Shown here: piece by piece, positions 8,272 through 16,543 of the stretch
Numbering within the stretch: position 1 is the first letter of the stretch
Layout of the letters: each line of letters begins with the position of its first letter
The notes under the pieces: model-generated
Told to the model about the DNA's origin: nothing
Seen by the model: the letters and a program-made list of their open reading frames with translations, nothing else
Databases searched by the model: none
Assembly: GCA_937128505.1 (NCBI GenBank)
Contig: CAKZMM010000030.1
Coordinates: 1-33,441 of the forward strand
Direction: 5' to 3'
From: an uncultured Thermogutta sp.
Lineage (GTDB): Bacteria > Planctomycetota > Planctomycetia > Pirellulales > Thermoguttaceae
Length of the DNA: 33,441 bases
Made by a program: the position numbers and the translations under genes

Positions 8272-8613
8272 GTCCTACTGGGACCGCAAGTGCGGAGAAA
8301 TCAATCCAAAGTCTCTTTAGTCTATCTTTCTTTGTTGCTGAGGTTTTTTGTTCCTCACTCAGCATCGATCAGGCCACCCCGCAATATTCGCCGCGGCATG
8401 CCGATCTTCCGCGAGCACAGCGTGGCAATTGCCGTCGCGATAGCCCATTTCGCTTTTTGCCGGGCGAAAATCGGCCCTACCCTAGATTTGCGCTGATTTA
8501 AACTTGCCACCAACCGCGGTCCACTCCTTGCCGGCGCGCACCGTTCGGGTACGGCAAGCCGTGGCTTCGCGAGCCGGTTGCCGAGGCAATTCGAACTTGC
8601 GTGACGGAGGTAC
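8272..8613. other. Intergenic region of about 340 bp
   Basis: This lies upstream of trmL and downstream of the oxidoreductase gene (both minus). No convincing gene or RNA is seen. Apart from a faint AGTCTCTTT / AGTCTATCTTT doubling near 8308-8330, no clear repeat was found, unlike most other gaps. Confidence 0.55.
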
Positions 8614-9792
8614 CTATTTTACTTCGCTCAAGGACACCGGGCGACGTTCCGCAGCGCTAATGAGCGCCGCCTCCAAGACCCGCTGAGTTTGATAAGCGTC
8701 CTCAAAGTCCGGGATCGGAACGGTCGGCTCCTCACCCGCCAGCACTTTGAGGATGTCATAGGCCTGGTTCACAAAGCCGTGCTCGTAGCCGATGATATGG
8801 GCATCCGGCCACCAATTGGCAACATAGGGGTGGTCTGGGGCATGGGTGCACATGATGGTGGTCCACCCTTGGACGGCCCGAGGGAGTGTGGCATCGTAAA
8901 TCTGAAGCTCGTTCATCCGTTCGAAATCGAACTTCAGGGCTCCTTTGGTCCCATTGATTTCAAACATATTCCGGTTTTGATTCCCGGTGGCTTGCCGGGC
9001 GGCCTCGAAGCTGGCTACCGCACCATTGGCAAATCGGGCCAAGAAAAGCACGGTATCGTCTACGGTCACGTCGCCATACTCTTCGCCGGCTCGACCTGCA
9101 CCTAAAGTCTCCCCCGCCGGGCCTGTGGGGAGTTTTCTTCGTTTGATAAAGGTCTCGGCAATGGCCCCGACAACTTCGGTGATTTCCGACCCGGTGACAA
9201 AGCGCGTCATATCGATGATATGAGCGTTCAGATCGCCGTGGGCACCCGAGCCGGCTAGAGAGCGGTCAAATCGCCACAGCAAAGGGACGGCCTCGCTGGC
9301 CCAATCCTGCAGGTAAGCGGCCCGAACATGCCGGATTTCACCCAGGACTCCTTGCTTGACCAATTGATGAGCCAAAGCCACGGCCGGACACCGGCGATAA
9401 TTGAACCACACAAACGTCTTCACGCCGGCGGCCTTTGCCGCCTCGACCATCGAACGGGCATCATCCAGTGTGCCGGCTAACGGTTTTTCGCAGCACACGG
9501 GCTTCCCAGCGGCCAACGCGGCTTTCGCAACGGGAGCATGCATGTGGTTAGGCGTCACCACATCCACCAGCCCGATCTCCGGCGACCGAACTACCTCCTC
9601 CCAATTCGTGGACGAATGAAGCCAGCCCCAATTGGCCGCAAATGCCGGCGGGTTCTCCTCCGGCTGCCCATAGACGGTGTGCATAATGGGTCGAATGGGG
9701 GGCTTAAAAAACCTCGCTACCTGCCCCCAAGCGTTCGAATGGGATCGGCCCATAAACCCTTGACCAATTAACGCGACATTGATCGTCTGCAT
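8614..9792 (-). CDS. Gfo/Idh/MocA-family NAD(P)-dependent oxidoreductase
   Basis: A 392-residue, two-domain oxidoreductase of the family that includes glucose-fructose oxidoreductase and inositol 2-dehydrogenase. The Rossmann motif VALIGQGFMGRSH lies at residues 6-18, the conserved EKP (CCEKPL, Glu102-Lys103) closes the nucleotide domain, and GDLNAHIID (186-194, Asp187 and His191) provides the probable catalytic residues. The C-terminal substrate domain is complete. Substrates are usually sugars or cyclitols; the exact one cannot be read from sequence. ATG 9792 has AGGAG eight bases upstream. The frame stays open upstream to 10167, but that extension has no family similarity and an unlikely composition. 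No signal peptide is seen from the chosen start, so it should be cytoplasmic. The gene stands alone. Confidence 0.92.
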   Translation of the reverse strand: MQTINVALIGQGFMGRSHSNAWGQVARFFKPPIRPIMHTVYGQPEENPPAFAANWGWLHSSTNWEEVVRSPEIGLVDVVTPNHMHAPVAKAALAAGKPVCCEKPLAGTLDDARSMVEAAKAAGVKTFVWFNYRRCPAVALAHQLVKQGVLGEIRHVRAAYLQDWASEAVPLLWRFDRSLAGSGAHGDLNAHIIDMTRFVTGSEITEVVGAIAETFIKRRKLPTGPAGETLGAGRAGEEYGDVTVDDTVLFLARFANGAVASFEAARQATGNQNRNMFEINGTKGALKFDFERMNELQIYDATLPRAVQGWTTIMCTHAPDHPYVANWWPDAHIIGYEHGFVNQAYDILKVLAGEEPTVPIPDFEDAYQTQRVLEAALISAAERRPVSLSEVK

Positions 9793-10282
9793 ACATCTGC
9801 TCCTTGCGTGGTCTGGACCTCTGATTGAGCCGCCGTCAGTCGCACACGTATTTGGTTTGGTCCCTGCCCAAAATTTTGGCACCGCAACGGGTTCCTGCAT
9901 CGCGGGAGCGATCTGCCCAAAACGGTCCAAAACTTCGACGCCGTTTATAGACTGCAATTTTGGAACTTTCAAGGGGCGGCGAATCGAATCCGAAGGTCCT
10001 TTGTGGCACATCCGCCCTCTTTGTAGCTTGTCCTCGTTGGCAGGGTATCTCACGCGCGACGGCACCGGAGAATCTCGCCGTTGATCTACCCCAGTTTTCC
10101 GCGATCGGCTATCATGACCATAGGGGCGGTCGGATGAAATCGCAGCTCGAACTGTCAGAAAACCCAACGAGGTGGTTTTAGCTTAAAAGTTCGGGGGCAG
10201 GTAAATCCGTCCACTGGTCCGCTTCCCGCGAGATCTTCCTCTCCGTAAAGGGTTTACCCAAACCCGTTAAAGCTAATAAACT

Positions 10283-10313
10283 AAATCCGTAAAGACAAAA
10301 ATCCGTAAAGACA
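10283..10313. repeat. Exact 15-bp direct repeat, period 16
   Basis: AAATCCGTAAAGACA occurs at 10283-10297 and 10299-10313, separated by one base. A related CTCCGTAAAGGG lies about 45 bp upstream. Confidence 0.85.
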
Positions 10314-10370
10314 TAAGCAAGTTAACAAGCGACGCGATTTAAACCCAGGTAAAAGCTGCTGAATCCCCTT

Positions 10371-10478
10371 TTCATGAAAAGCAACGATCGAATTTCATGA
10401 AAAGCAATGATGGACAATCACGAAAAATGGACAATCACGAAAAGCGGTGATCCACAATCGCGAAAAGCAATGATCGAC
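10371..10478. repeat. Degenerate 22-23-bp tandem array, five units
   Basis: Units begin at 10371, 10394, 10416, 10433 and 10456. The shared core is C(A/G)(C/T)GAAAAGCAATGAT. The third unit is shortened to 17 bp by loss of the centre. The last two units (23 bp each) differ at four positions. Confidence 0.9.
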
Positions 10479-10623
10479 AGGGAATTTGAGGAGGTGGATA
10501 AGGAATTTCCGGATTAAGAATTTCCGCAGAAATATCGACCGAATATGGGGCGTTGTAGTTGAGGGGAGGCCCCGGCCGCACAATCCGGGATAATCCTGCA
10601 AACCCAGTAATGGAGGATCGACG

Positions 10624-11226
10624 ATGAACGCAGGCAAGCGACTTGGTTGGCTAGCGGGCTTGATTGTGGGGGTTGCGATCGGGCTAGTACTGGGGGGATT
10701 GTGGCCCCCAACACCTTTGAATGCCGTGGCGACGGACCGCGGCGAAACCTTCGCCCTGGCCACAGGGTTTGTGGACGAAGGGGTGGAGGCGGTTTATTTC
10801 CTCGATTTTCTGACCGGCACCTTGCGGGCCGCCGTCCTTTCGAATCAAACTCGGGGTTTTCGTGCCCGTTATGAAGCCAATGTGCTGGCCGATCTGCAAG
10901 CCATCATCGAAGAGAGCAATGCCGGTTTGGCGGCCGCAAATTCTCAACGCGCAAAGGCGGGCCTACCTCCGCTTCAACCGCTACAGGTTCCCCAAAACCC
11001 TAAGTTTCTCATGGTGACCGGAAGTGTGGATATTCGCCGCGGTGCAGCGGGGCGGGTTCGGCCTTCGGCTGCCGCCGTGTATGTGGCGGAAATGACCACC
11101 GGAATCGTATTGGTTTACATGGTACCTTGGGATCAAGGTGCCCACGCCGCTAACCAGCCGCAGACCGCTCCACTGACGCTCTGGACAGGCGACCGATTCG
11201 CAACGGCGATTATCCGCACTCAATGA
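10624..11226 (+). CDS. Membrane-anchored protein of unknown function
   Basis: A 200-residue protein with a single N-terminal hydrophobic segment (about residues 8-26, rich in Gly, Ile and Val) that ends in WPPTP, so the remainder is probably outside the cytoplasm. GGAGG at 10612-10616 fixes the start. The soluble part contains a beta-rich pattern (TFALATGFVDEGVEAVYFLDFLTG, shown here only by its ends TFALATG and FLDFLTG), a central Ala/Gln-rich helix about residues 83-105, and a C-terminal half with YVAEMTTGIVLVYMVPW. No named domain was recognised. It may belong to a planctomycete-specific family with a small beta-propeller-like or sandwich fold, which is a guess. Confidence 0.75.
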   Translation: MNAGKRLGWLAGLIVGVAIGLVLGGLWPPTPLNAVATDRGETFALATGFVDEGVEAVYFLDFLTGTLRAAVLSNQTRGFRARYEANVLADLQAIIEESNAGLAAANSQRAKAGLPPLQPLQVPQNPKFLMVTGSVDIRRGAAGRVRPSAAAVYVAEMTTGIVLVYMVPWDQGAHAANQPQTAPLTLWTGDRFATAIIRTQ

Positions 11227-11482
11227 GGATTTGGTAATCCCAGTAATCCGCGAAGGCTGCCCGGAATCTGGAAGGATTGCTACTGAGGCGCTAGCCAGCC
11301 AAGAATTGGAAGCATTTCGAATGATCAAAGTAAGAATTCGGCGGCGACCCCCCCTGCCTCAGCCGGGCCCCTGCCCGAGGGAGTGTTCCCAGAAGACCTG
11401 ACATCTAAAATACCCTGAGACGGCAGGAAGGATTTGATCTGTATTAGCCCCGCGAGACGAGATTTTAACGGGCTTCGACTCG

Positions 11483-11545
11483 TAGCCTCCTTTTGGTGTC
11501 AAAATTATAGCTTCCTTTATTATAGTCTCCTTTTGATGTCAAAAC
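11483..11545. repeat. Degenerate direct repeat, three partial copies
   Basis: TAGCCTCCTTTTGGTGTCAA at 11483 matches TAGTCTCCTTTTGATGTCAA at 11523 (period 40). A shorter related TAGCTTCCTTTAT lies between them at 11508. Confidence 0.75.
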
Positions 11546-11642
11546 GATCCGTGTGATAATCAGAAGAAAATCGTCACTGTGAAAACCGAAGAATTGCCCG
11601 GCGGGAGGGCATTCCCTATTGATGGTTTGTGCGTAGTAACGG

Positions 11643-11702
11643 TTTATCCTTACGGATTAATGTTTCCGTTACGGATTAATGGTTATCGTAACAGATGATC
11701 GG
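11643..11702. repeat. 20-bp tandem repeat, three copies
   Basis: Units at 11643, 11663 and 11683 are directly adjacent and exactly 20 bp each. The first two share TTACGGATTAATG; the third is more diverged (TAACAGATGATCGG). Confidence 0.9.
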
Positions 11703-11752
11703 TTCATGATTTCGGAAGGATGCAATCGCGGAAGGAGGAGGCATTTGACACA

Positions 11753-11928
11753 CGGAGAAGGATTCATCCTCACGCGGAGAACGGGAAAGGATGCATTCCC
11801 AAAACGAAAAGGAAGAAAGATCCATTCCCAAAAGGAAAGAGGAAAACGGAAGGATAAGGGAGAAGGATACATTCACAAGACCAAAAGGGAGAAGGATACA
11901 TTTCCAGAAGGAAAAGGATGCAGTGGGA
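11753..11928. repeat. Purine-rich tandem array, about 28-30-bp units
   Basis: Units start at 11753, 11783, 11811, 11858 and 11887, with a 17-bp remnant at 11841 and a partial unit at 11916. The consensus begins GGGAGAAGGATACATTC and ends in an A-rich tail. The last two full units are exactly 29 bp and share GGGAGAAGGATACATT. Confidence 0.88.
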
Positions 11929-12022
11929 CAAGGAAAAGGGGCCAGTCGCAGGGAGAATTGATTGCCGATAGGCGACGAATTGATTGCTAAAAGGTAGCGA
12001 CTCAGTCACTATAGCAGGTCGA

Positions 12023-12226
12023 ATGATTCAAATTGAAGTGAATGGGCAAGAATGGGCGGTTCCCGAGCAAATAACCGTCGCCCAGCTTTTGGAGCAACTC
12101 GGGCTGGCGAACCGACCGGTTGCCGTGGAGATTAACGGTGAATTGGTCCCCCGGGGCGAACACGCTAAGCGGCAATTGGTGCGCGGCGACCGTGTCGAGA
12201 TCGTCACTCTGGTAGGAGGCGGGTAA
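12023..12226 (+). CDS. thiS: Sulfur carrier protein ThiS
   Basis: A 67-residue ubiquitin-like protein ending LVGGG. The C-terminal Gly-Gly is the site that is adenylated and turned into a thiocarboxylate, which donates sulfur to ThiG for the thiazole ring of thiamine. The pattern MIQIEVNGQ, then [11 protein letters not shown], then [12 protein letters not shown], then [13 protein letters not shown] is the family layout. ATG 12023 has AGG six bases upstream; the frame stays open to 11984, but the extension does not fit the family. It lies 17 bp before thiG and is presumably co-transcribed. No thiF or other thiamine gene is nearby, so activation must depend on a gene elsewhere. Confidence 0.95.
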   Translation: MIQIEVNGQEWAVPEQITVAQLLEQLGLANRPVAVEINGELVPRGEHAKRQLVRGDRVEIVTLVGGG

Positions 12227-12243
12227 ACGGAGGCATAACGTCA

Positions 12244-13083
12244 ATGGCTGTTGCGGTTCCTACGGTCGATCCTTTGCGGATCGGCTCCCATGTGTTTCAG
12301 AGTCGGCTCATTGTTGGCACCGGCAAATATGCCAGTTTTGAGTTGATGCAACAGGCGCTGGAGCTTTCCGGAGCCGAGTGCATCACTGTTGCCGTACGGC
12401 GGGAGCGACTCATCGATCGCCAAGGACGAAATTTGCTGGATTACATCGATACAAGCCGCTACACGATCCTGCCGAATACCGCCGGTTGCTTCACGGCTGA
12501 GGATGCCATCCGCGTGGCACGGTTAGGACGCGAAATTCTGTCCCAGTTGGGTAATCCCGGGGCCAATTGGGTGAAATTGGAAGTCCTTGGTGATTCCAAA
12601 ACCTTGCTTCCCGACCCGGTAGCCACCATCGAAGCAACCGAGAAGCTGGTGGCCGACGGTTTCGAAGTGCTGGTTTATACCACGGATGATCCGGTGGTGG
12701 CTCGCCGGCTCAAACAAGCGGGGGCCACGAGCGTAATGCCGGCCGGAAGTCCCATCGGGAGTGGTCAGGGGATTCTGAATCCTAACGCCATCCGCATCTG
12801 CCTCGAATATCTCAAGGATGGTGATCCGGACTATCCGGTGATTGTCGACGCGGGCGTCGGCACGGCAAGCGATGTGACCATCGCCATGGAGCTTGGGGTC
12901 GATGGTGTGCTCCTGAATACGGGAATTGCCCATGCGAAAGACCCGCTGCGTATGGCCCGGGCGATGCGACTTGCGGCCGAGGCCGGACGATTGGCGTATC
13001 TGGCGGGGAGAATCCCGAAAAAACTCTACGCCACGGCAAGTAGCCCCATGGAGGATACCATTGCCCCTTTGCGACGGGGGTAA
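12244..13083 (+). CDS. thiG: Thiazole synthase ThiG
   Basis: A 279-residue (beta/alpha)8-barrel enzyme that joins 1-deoxy-D-xylulose 5-phosphate, dehydroglycine and sulfur from ThiS into the thiazole phosphate of thiamine. Visible family signatures are GTGKY (25-29), VAVRR (49-53), PNTAGC (77-82), WVKLEVLGD (109-117, with the Schiff-base Lys111), [20 protein letters not shown] and [10 protein letters not shown], in the normal order and at the usual length. GGAGG at 12229-12233 serves the ATG. The C-terminal end, including the stop codon, is copied 59 bp downstream as a non-coding direct repeat. Confidence 0.97.
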   Translation: MAVAVPTVDPLRIGSHVFQSRLIVGTGKYASFELMQQALELSGAECITVAVRRERLIDRQGRNLLDYIDTSRYTILPNTAGCFTAEDAIRVARLGREILSQLGNPGANWVKLEVLGDSKTLLPDPVATIEATEKLVADGFEVLVYTTDDPVVARRLKQAGATSVMPAGSPIGSGQGILNPNAIRICLEYLKDGDPDYPVIVDAGVGTASDVTIAMELGVDGVLLNTGIAHAKDPLRMARAMRLAAEAGRLAYLAGRIPKKLYATASSPMEDTIAPLRRG

Positions 13084-13147
13084 GCCATCTACCCACGTGA
13101 CGTCTATGAGCGCGATACGATTTCCCGCTTGCGACGGGGATGAGCCA
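13065..13147. repeat. Direct repeat of the thiG 3' end across its stop codon
   Basis: CCCTTTGCGACGGGGGTAAG begins at 13065 and is echoed by CCCGCTTGCGACGGGGATGA at 13124; the similarity continues through GCCA on both sides. The first copy contains the thiG stop codon, the second lies in the spacer, so the 3' end of the gene was duplicated. Confidence 0.8.
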
Positions 13148-13598
13148 CGAAAGCCGCGATTTACCCCTCAAATTGTCGAATTGGTTGAAAGCCGGGGCCG
13201 ATCGAAGCGAAATTTGTAGTTCTTTGCGACCGAAGATCTCTCTCGACGGATCACCCTGCGAATTGCCCGCCTTGACGGCTCAATTTGCTGAAAGCATCTA
13301 TTCTGCCTTTATTGCTGAAAGTATCTTTTCTTCGTTCAACTTTGCATGGGGTCGACTTTCCAGCTTTGCATGCGGTCCACTTTCCAGAAGTATGCTGAGT
13401 GCCCTCTTTTTCGGAGGGGCTCTCGATACGCTCCTTGCTGACTGATGGAATCTCTCCCGGTACGCGGCCGGTGACCTAATTGAGCGCGCTTCAATTTCCC
13501 CCAACCAATTCCTTCTTCGCTCACCCGACGCCAAATTCTCGAGCACCGAAGGGGAAGTCTGCCCCTTGCCTAAAGGGCATCACCTACAATGGCATTCC
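13084..13598. other. Intergenic region of about 515 bp between convergent thiG and sulfatase genes
   Basis: No gene is supported. The stretch contains the copied thiG end, a repeat cluster at 13285-13385, and a weak imperfect hairpin at 13560-13579 (TGCCCCTT / AAAGGGCA) without a T-tract just past the sulfatase stop. Confidence 0.6.
13285..13385. repeat. Two adjacent short repeat pairs
   Basis: TTGCTGAAAGCATCT at 13285 recurs as TTGCTGAAAGTATCT at 13312 (period 27). Immediately after, two exact-length 24-bp units lie at 13338-13361 and 13362-13385, sharing CTTTGCATG, GGTC and ACTTTCC. Confidence 0.88.
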
Positions 13599-15149
13599 TT
13601 ACTCAGGAATAGGGTCGTCGGGATGAATGGGTTTGCCCTCCCAAACCGCCGCGCCCGTAGTTGGATTGTACGTGAGAATGCGCGATTCGCTTCCCGGGGC
13701 CGGCGGCACATCCACCCGAGGGATCCAGCGACGATGCTCGGCCACAACCTCCGCATACTGGGGATCACCTGCGAGGTTCGTCCATTCATGGGGATCGCTC
13801 GCCAAATCGTACAATTCTTCCGAGCCATCCGCATACCGAATGTAACGCCATCGCAACGAGCGTACTGAAAAATTCCCTTGATTGTGCGATGTAATGGCGG
13901 GTCGCTCCCGCGGAGTTTCGGGGTCACGCAGTTGAGGGACTAAGCTGATTCCCTCCAAATCATCCCGCTGAGGCAAGCCGCACAAATCGACAAGGGTTGG
14001 ATAAATATCTAACAATTCCGCCGGTTGCCGGCAGCGACCACCGCGGGTAATTCCGGGTCCGGCGAAAATCAGCGGAACGCGGGTCGAACGTTCCCAGAGC
14101 GTATTCTTGCCGGTGATCAATTTTTCCCCTAAGTGGTATCCATGGTCAGACCATAGGACCACGACGGTGCGGTCGGCGAGCCCCCTTGCCTGTAGAGCAT
14201 CAAGAATTCGACCGACTTGGGCATCCATGAAGCTGATGCAACCCAAATAGCTTCGCACGAGATTCCGCCATTGGTTCGTTTCCCGGACCCAACGCAACCG
14301 GGGCTCCGGCAAATACCAATGCAGGTACCAACTGAAGCGCGGCGTATCGTCGCGATCTTTCTCGTTTACCGGCGGCAGGATCGAGTCGTCATCAGGATAA
14401 AGCTCGTACCAATTCTGGGTCACATAACACGGTACGTGGGGAAGAAAGAACCCGATGGCCATCAGGAATGGTTGATCGGCCTCCATTTTCTCAAGCTGCT
14501 CCACAGCCCAGGTTGCGATCTTATAATCCCCTTTATCCTCGTCGCGATGGTCGAAGGTTCCCCAATCCATCAACGGGTGGTTTCCCATGGGAGTCGGGGG
14601 GATAAGCTTCTGCGATGGTCGGACGCCAACTCCCGCCGGCGGTCCCCAGACATGGAACTCGGCCGGCCGGTCTTTCGGGGGGACGAAATGGTAAACTTTT
14701 CCCGCACAATAGGTGCGGTATCCATGCCGTGCAAAATGCTGCGGGAGCGAGACGCGCTTTTCCCAAGCCGGCACGGTCCGGAACCAAGGGGATAACCCAT
14801 AGATTCCCGTAGTGCTCGGGCGAAGGCTGAGCATCAAGCTGGTCCGTGAGGGTGTGCATAGAGGAGCCTGAGTGTGGGCATTCAAAAAAACGGTGCCCCG
14901 GGCCGCCAGGCGGTCGATATGGGGCGTTTTCACTAGCGGATGCCCGCCCAGGCATCCCACCCAGTCATTGAGGTCGTCGATCGCTATCATGAGGATATTC
15001 GGGCGGCTGATGCCGGCATGATCGTGGGTGTCACCTGGCAAATCGTTTGCCGCAGCAAAGTTACGTTCTGTTGCGAATTCGTCGCCGACAAAAAGGGAAA
15101 TCGCACCGGCAATCGCCACAATCCGTATTACGTCAAGCACCCGACGCAT
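13599..15149 (-). CDS. Sulfatase (iduronate-2-sulfatase-like, type I), secreted
   Basis: A 516-residue sulfatase that would cleave sulfate esters from sulfated polysaccharide or a similar substrate outside the cytoplasm. Residues 4-28 form a hydrophobic signal-like segment. The alkaline-phosphatase-fold metal site starts at NILMIAIDDLND (51-62, Asp58-Asp59). The catalytic signature CTPSR (98-102) has the Cys that must be converted to formylglycine. WSDHGYHLGEK carries the second metal Asp/His pair. The wording after the first Asp pair (WVGCLGGHP) is that of the iduronate-2-sulfatase group. ATG 15149 has GAGGTG six to seven bases upstream; GTG 15158 is an in-frame alternative. No formylglycine-generating enzyme is in the window. 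Confidence 0.92.
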   Translation of the reverse strand: MRRVLDVIRIVAIAGAISLFVGDEFATERNFAAANDLPGDTHDHAGISRPNILMIAIDDLNDWVGCLGGHPLVKTPHIDRLAARGTVFLNAHTQAPLCTPSRTSLMLSLRPSTTGIYGLSPWFRTVPAWEKRVSLPQHFARHGYRTYCAGKVYHFVPPKDRPAEFHVWGPPAGVGVRPSQKLIPPTPMGNHPLMDWGTFDHRDEDKGDYKIATWAVEQLEKMEADQPFLMAIGFFLPHVPCYVTQNWYELYPDDDSILPPVNEKDRDDTPRFSWYLHWYLPEPRLRWVRETNQWRNLVRSYLGCISFMDAQVGRILDALQARGLADRTVVVLWSDHGYHLGEKLITGKNTLWERSTRVPLIFAGPGITRGGRCRQPAELLDIYPTLVDLCGLPQRDDLEGISLVPQLRDPETPRERPAITSHNQGNFSVRSLRWRYIRYADGSEELYDLASDPHEWTNLAGDPQYAEVVAEHRRWIPRVDVPPAPGSESRILTYNPTTGAAVWEGKPIHPDDPIPE

Positions 15150-15244
15150 GGTCCACACCTCACAAAAAACGGGATAAGCAAATAGTGCTGAAAACTGATA
15201 GTAACCGGGAATTGATCGTGACTGAATGCTGCGCCTTTCCGCTT

Positions 15245-15353
15245 CTTTTACTCCGAGCAGTGCAACGATCCTACTTTTACTCCGGCCAATGGAACGCTCC
15301 TACGTTTGCTCGGGGCAGTGGAACGATTCTACTTTATTCCGCGCAGTGGAACC
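15245..15353. repeat. 29-bp tandem array, four units
   Basis: Units start at 15245, 15274, 15303 and 15332, each exactly 29 bp except the last, which loses its end. The shared pattern is CTTTTACTCCG, then CAGTGGAACGAT, then TCCTA. The array is contiguous with no spacers, so it is not a CRISPR. Confidence 0.93.
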
Positions 15354-15417
15354 CTGCCCAAACTTTCCTTGAGTTACCTGCTTACCAAAGATAGCCCGGA
15401 TGTCTCGACGAAGCAAT

Positions 15418-15455
15418 TTGGACAAAGTAAAAACAGTTGGACAAACTAAAAAGAA
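15418..15455. repeat. 19-bp tandem repeat, two copies
   Basis: TTGGACAAAGTAAAAACAG (15418-15436) is followed without spacer by TTGGACAAACTAAAAAGAA (15437-15455). Confidence 0.9.
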
Positions 15456-15665
15456 GATTGCCCAGACCAAAGAGAAACAGGAGAGCAAAAAGAACGAAGG
15501 GTTACAGCTCGAAAAAGAGAATTATTTCCCGGGATACCCCGCCGATTGTACCGTGCGGTCAATGCGGTGTTATCTCCGATGCTGCGCGAACGGGTGGATG
15601 CGATGCTCTATCGTTAGCTGCCGCTAGCTGCGAATAAGCTCGACGATCAGCAGGTCAAGCGATCC

Positions 15666-15725
15666 CTATTTCCAGCAGGGTTGCTCCTTCAAGGAAAAGG
15701 ACTATTTCCAGCAAGGGTACTATTT
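15666..15725. repeat. 36-bp direct repeat
   Basis: CTATTTCCAGCAGGG at 15666 recurs as CTATTTCCAGCAAGGG at 15702. A third CTATTT begins at 15720. Confidence 0.8.
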
Positions 15726-15977
15726 AAAAAACGTAACGGTATGGAAAACCGCACTTTGTTGCCTGCTGCATTTGGGGTAACGAGCTTTGTAACGGTAGCG
15801 AGGATCCGAAAAGCCGGGTCTATTGCCGTAGCTGCATAAGGGCAGCTTAAGGTTTGAAAGGACCGTCGCACTTCCGCGGCATCGGGGGGCAAAGGCGTGG
15901 AAACATGAATTTTGAAATTCAGGCTGGTTTGAATTCTGAATCGTCGTGCTGAGAGACTGGTCAAAAGGATGATTCTC

Positions 15978-16361
15978 ATGAAAGTGGTTCATTTCGAGCA
16001 AATCCCGAGTGCTCCCGTCCAGATGGAAGGGTCGAGCGGTTGCCGCATTCGTGTTCTCATTGGTCAGGAAGACGGAGCCCCGAGTTTTTCGATGCGTCAG
16101 TTTGAAGTTGCCCCCGGCGGTCATACCCCGCGACATTCCCACGCCTACGAGCACGAAGTGTTCGTGCTAGAAGGAATGGGTGTGGTCGTCGAGGAGAACT
16201 GCGAGCATCCTTTGCGGCCTGGGACGGTCGTATATGTGCCGCCAGGGGTTTTGCATCAATTTCGCAACACCGGGTCAGGACCATTACGCTTCTTGTGTTT
16301 GATTCCCCATCCGCTGCGTGGCACCGACAGCTCGTGCGTGGCTGCCTGCGGCTGTAGTTAA
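15978..16361 (+). CDS. Small cupin-domain protein with a C-terminal cysteine cluster
   Basis: A 127-residue single-domain cupin. Both cupin motifs are visible: GGHTPRHSHAYEHEVFVLEG (two His, one Glu, metal ligands) and GTVVYVPPGVLHQFRNTG (the remaining His). A divalent metal is therefore expected in the barrel. Single cupins act as small dioxygenases, isomerases or sensors, so no reaction can be given. The chain ends in SSCVAACGCS, three closely spaced Cys that are unusual for the family and could bind a metal or act in redox. ATG 15978 has AAGGA nine bases upstream; an in-frame ATG at 15969 is too close to that site. It stands alone. Confidence 0.88.
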   Translation: MKVVHFEQIPSAPVQMEGSSGCRIRVLIGQEDGAPSFSMRQFEVAPGGHTPRHSHAYEHEVFVLEGMGVVVEENCEHPLRPGTVVYVPPGVLHQFRNTGSGPLRFLCLIPHPLRGTDSSCVAACGCS

Positions 16362-16400
16362 AACTGTTCCGGCGTGTGGCTAAAATCGCTTGAGGACCTG

Positions 16401-16478
16401 GTCCCATCCGCGGGGGAATCCTGCGATTGCCGATCCGACAGGATGACAATGTAACACGTGGTCGCATGCGCGGGGGGA
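16401..16478. repeat. 60-bp-spaced direct repeat
   Basis: GTCCCATCCGCGGGGGAAT at 16401 is matched by GTCGCATGCGCGGGGGGAAT at 16461. Confidence 0.7.
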
Positions 16479-16500
16479 ATACAAAGCCTATTTCCTTAGA

Positions 16501-16543
16501 TTGCCGCCGCGAAGAAGCTCCTAGGGTTGCCGCCGCGAAGAAG
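16501..16543. repeat. Exact 17-bp direct repeat, period 26
   Basis: TTGCCGCCGCGAAGAAG occurs at 16501-16517 and 16527-16543. Confidence 0.92.

Larger units (their letters stand above)
9793..10623. other. Intergenic region of about 830 bp between divergent genes
   Basis: Upstream regions of the oxidoreductase (left) and the membrane-anchored protein (right) share this gap. It holds the repeats at 10283 and 10371. No further gene or RNA was recognised. Confidence 0.6.
11227..12022. other. Intergenic region of about 800 bp upstream of thiS, rich in repeats
   Basis: Three separate repeat loci lie here (11483, 11643 and 11753). From about 11705 to 11945 the plus strand is strongly purine-rich. 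A Lys/Arg-rich open frame at 11679-11990 is a by-product of this composition. CTGAGA and GATCTG near 11415-11445 recall a thiamine pyrophosphate riboswitch, but the element order is wrong. Confidence 0.6.
15150..15977. other. Intergenic region of about 830 bp between divergent sulfatase and cupin genes
   Basis: The region carries three unrelated repeat loci (15245, 15418, 15666) and upstream signals for both genes. The short open frames in it are repeat by-products. Confidence 0.6.

Noticed and set aside
9793-10167. N-terminal extension of the Gfo/Idh/MocA oxidoreductase
   Set aside because: The frame is open, but the Rossmann motif starts right after ATG 9792, which has AGGAG; the extension resembles no family and has Arg/Ser/Pro-rich composition.
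11370-11450. Thiamine pyrophosphate riboswitch upstream of thiS
   Set aside because: CTGAGA, ACCTGA and GATCTG occur, but in the wrong order, and the paired CTGG/CCAG and the closing AGGGA are missing.
11679-11990. Lys/Arg-rich open frame of 103 codons
   Set aside because: It translates the purine-rich tandem array; no ribosome binding site or domain.
15187-15200. 14-bp sequence GCTGAAAACTGATA shared with 32627-32640
   Set aside because: In a window this size, a shared 14-mer is expected about once or twice by chance; flanks are unrelated.
15245-15353. CRISPR array (29-bp units)
   Set aside because: Units are contiguous with no spacers, are imperfect, and no cas gene is present. The same applies to the 19-, 23- and 25-bp arrays.
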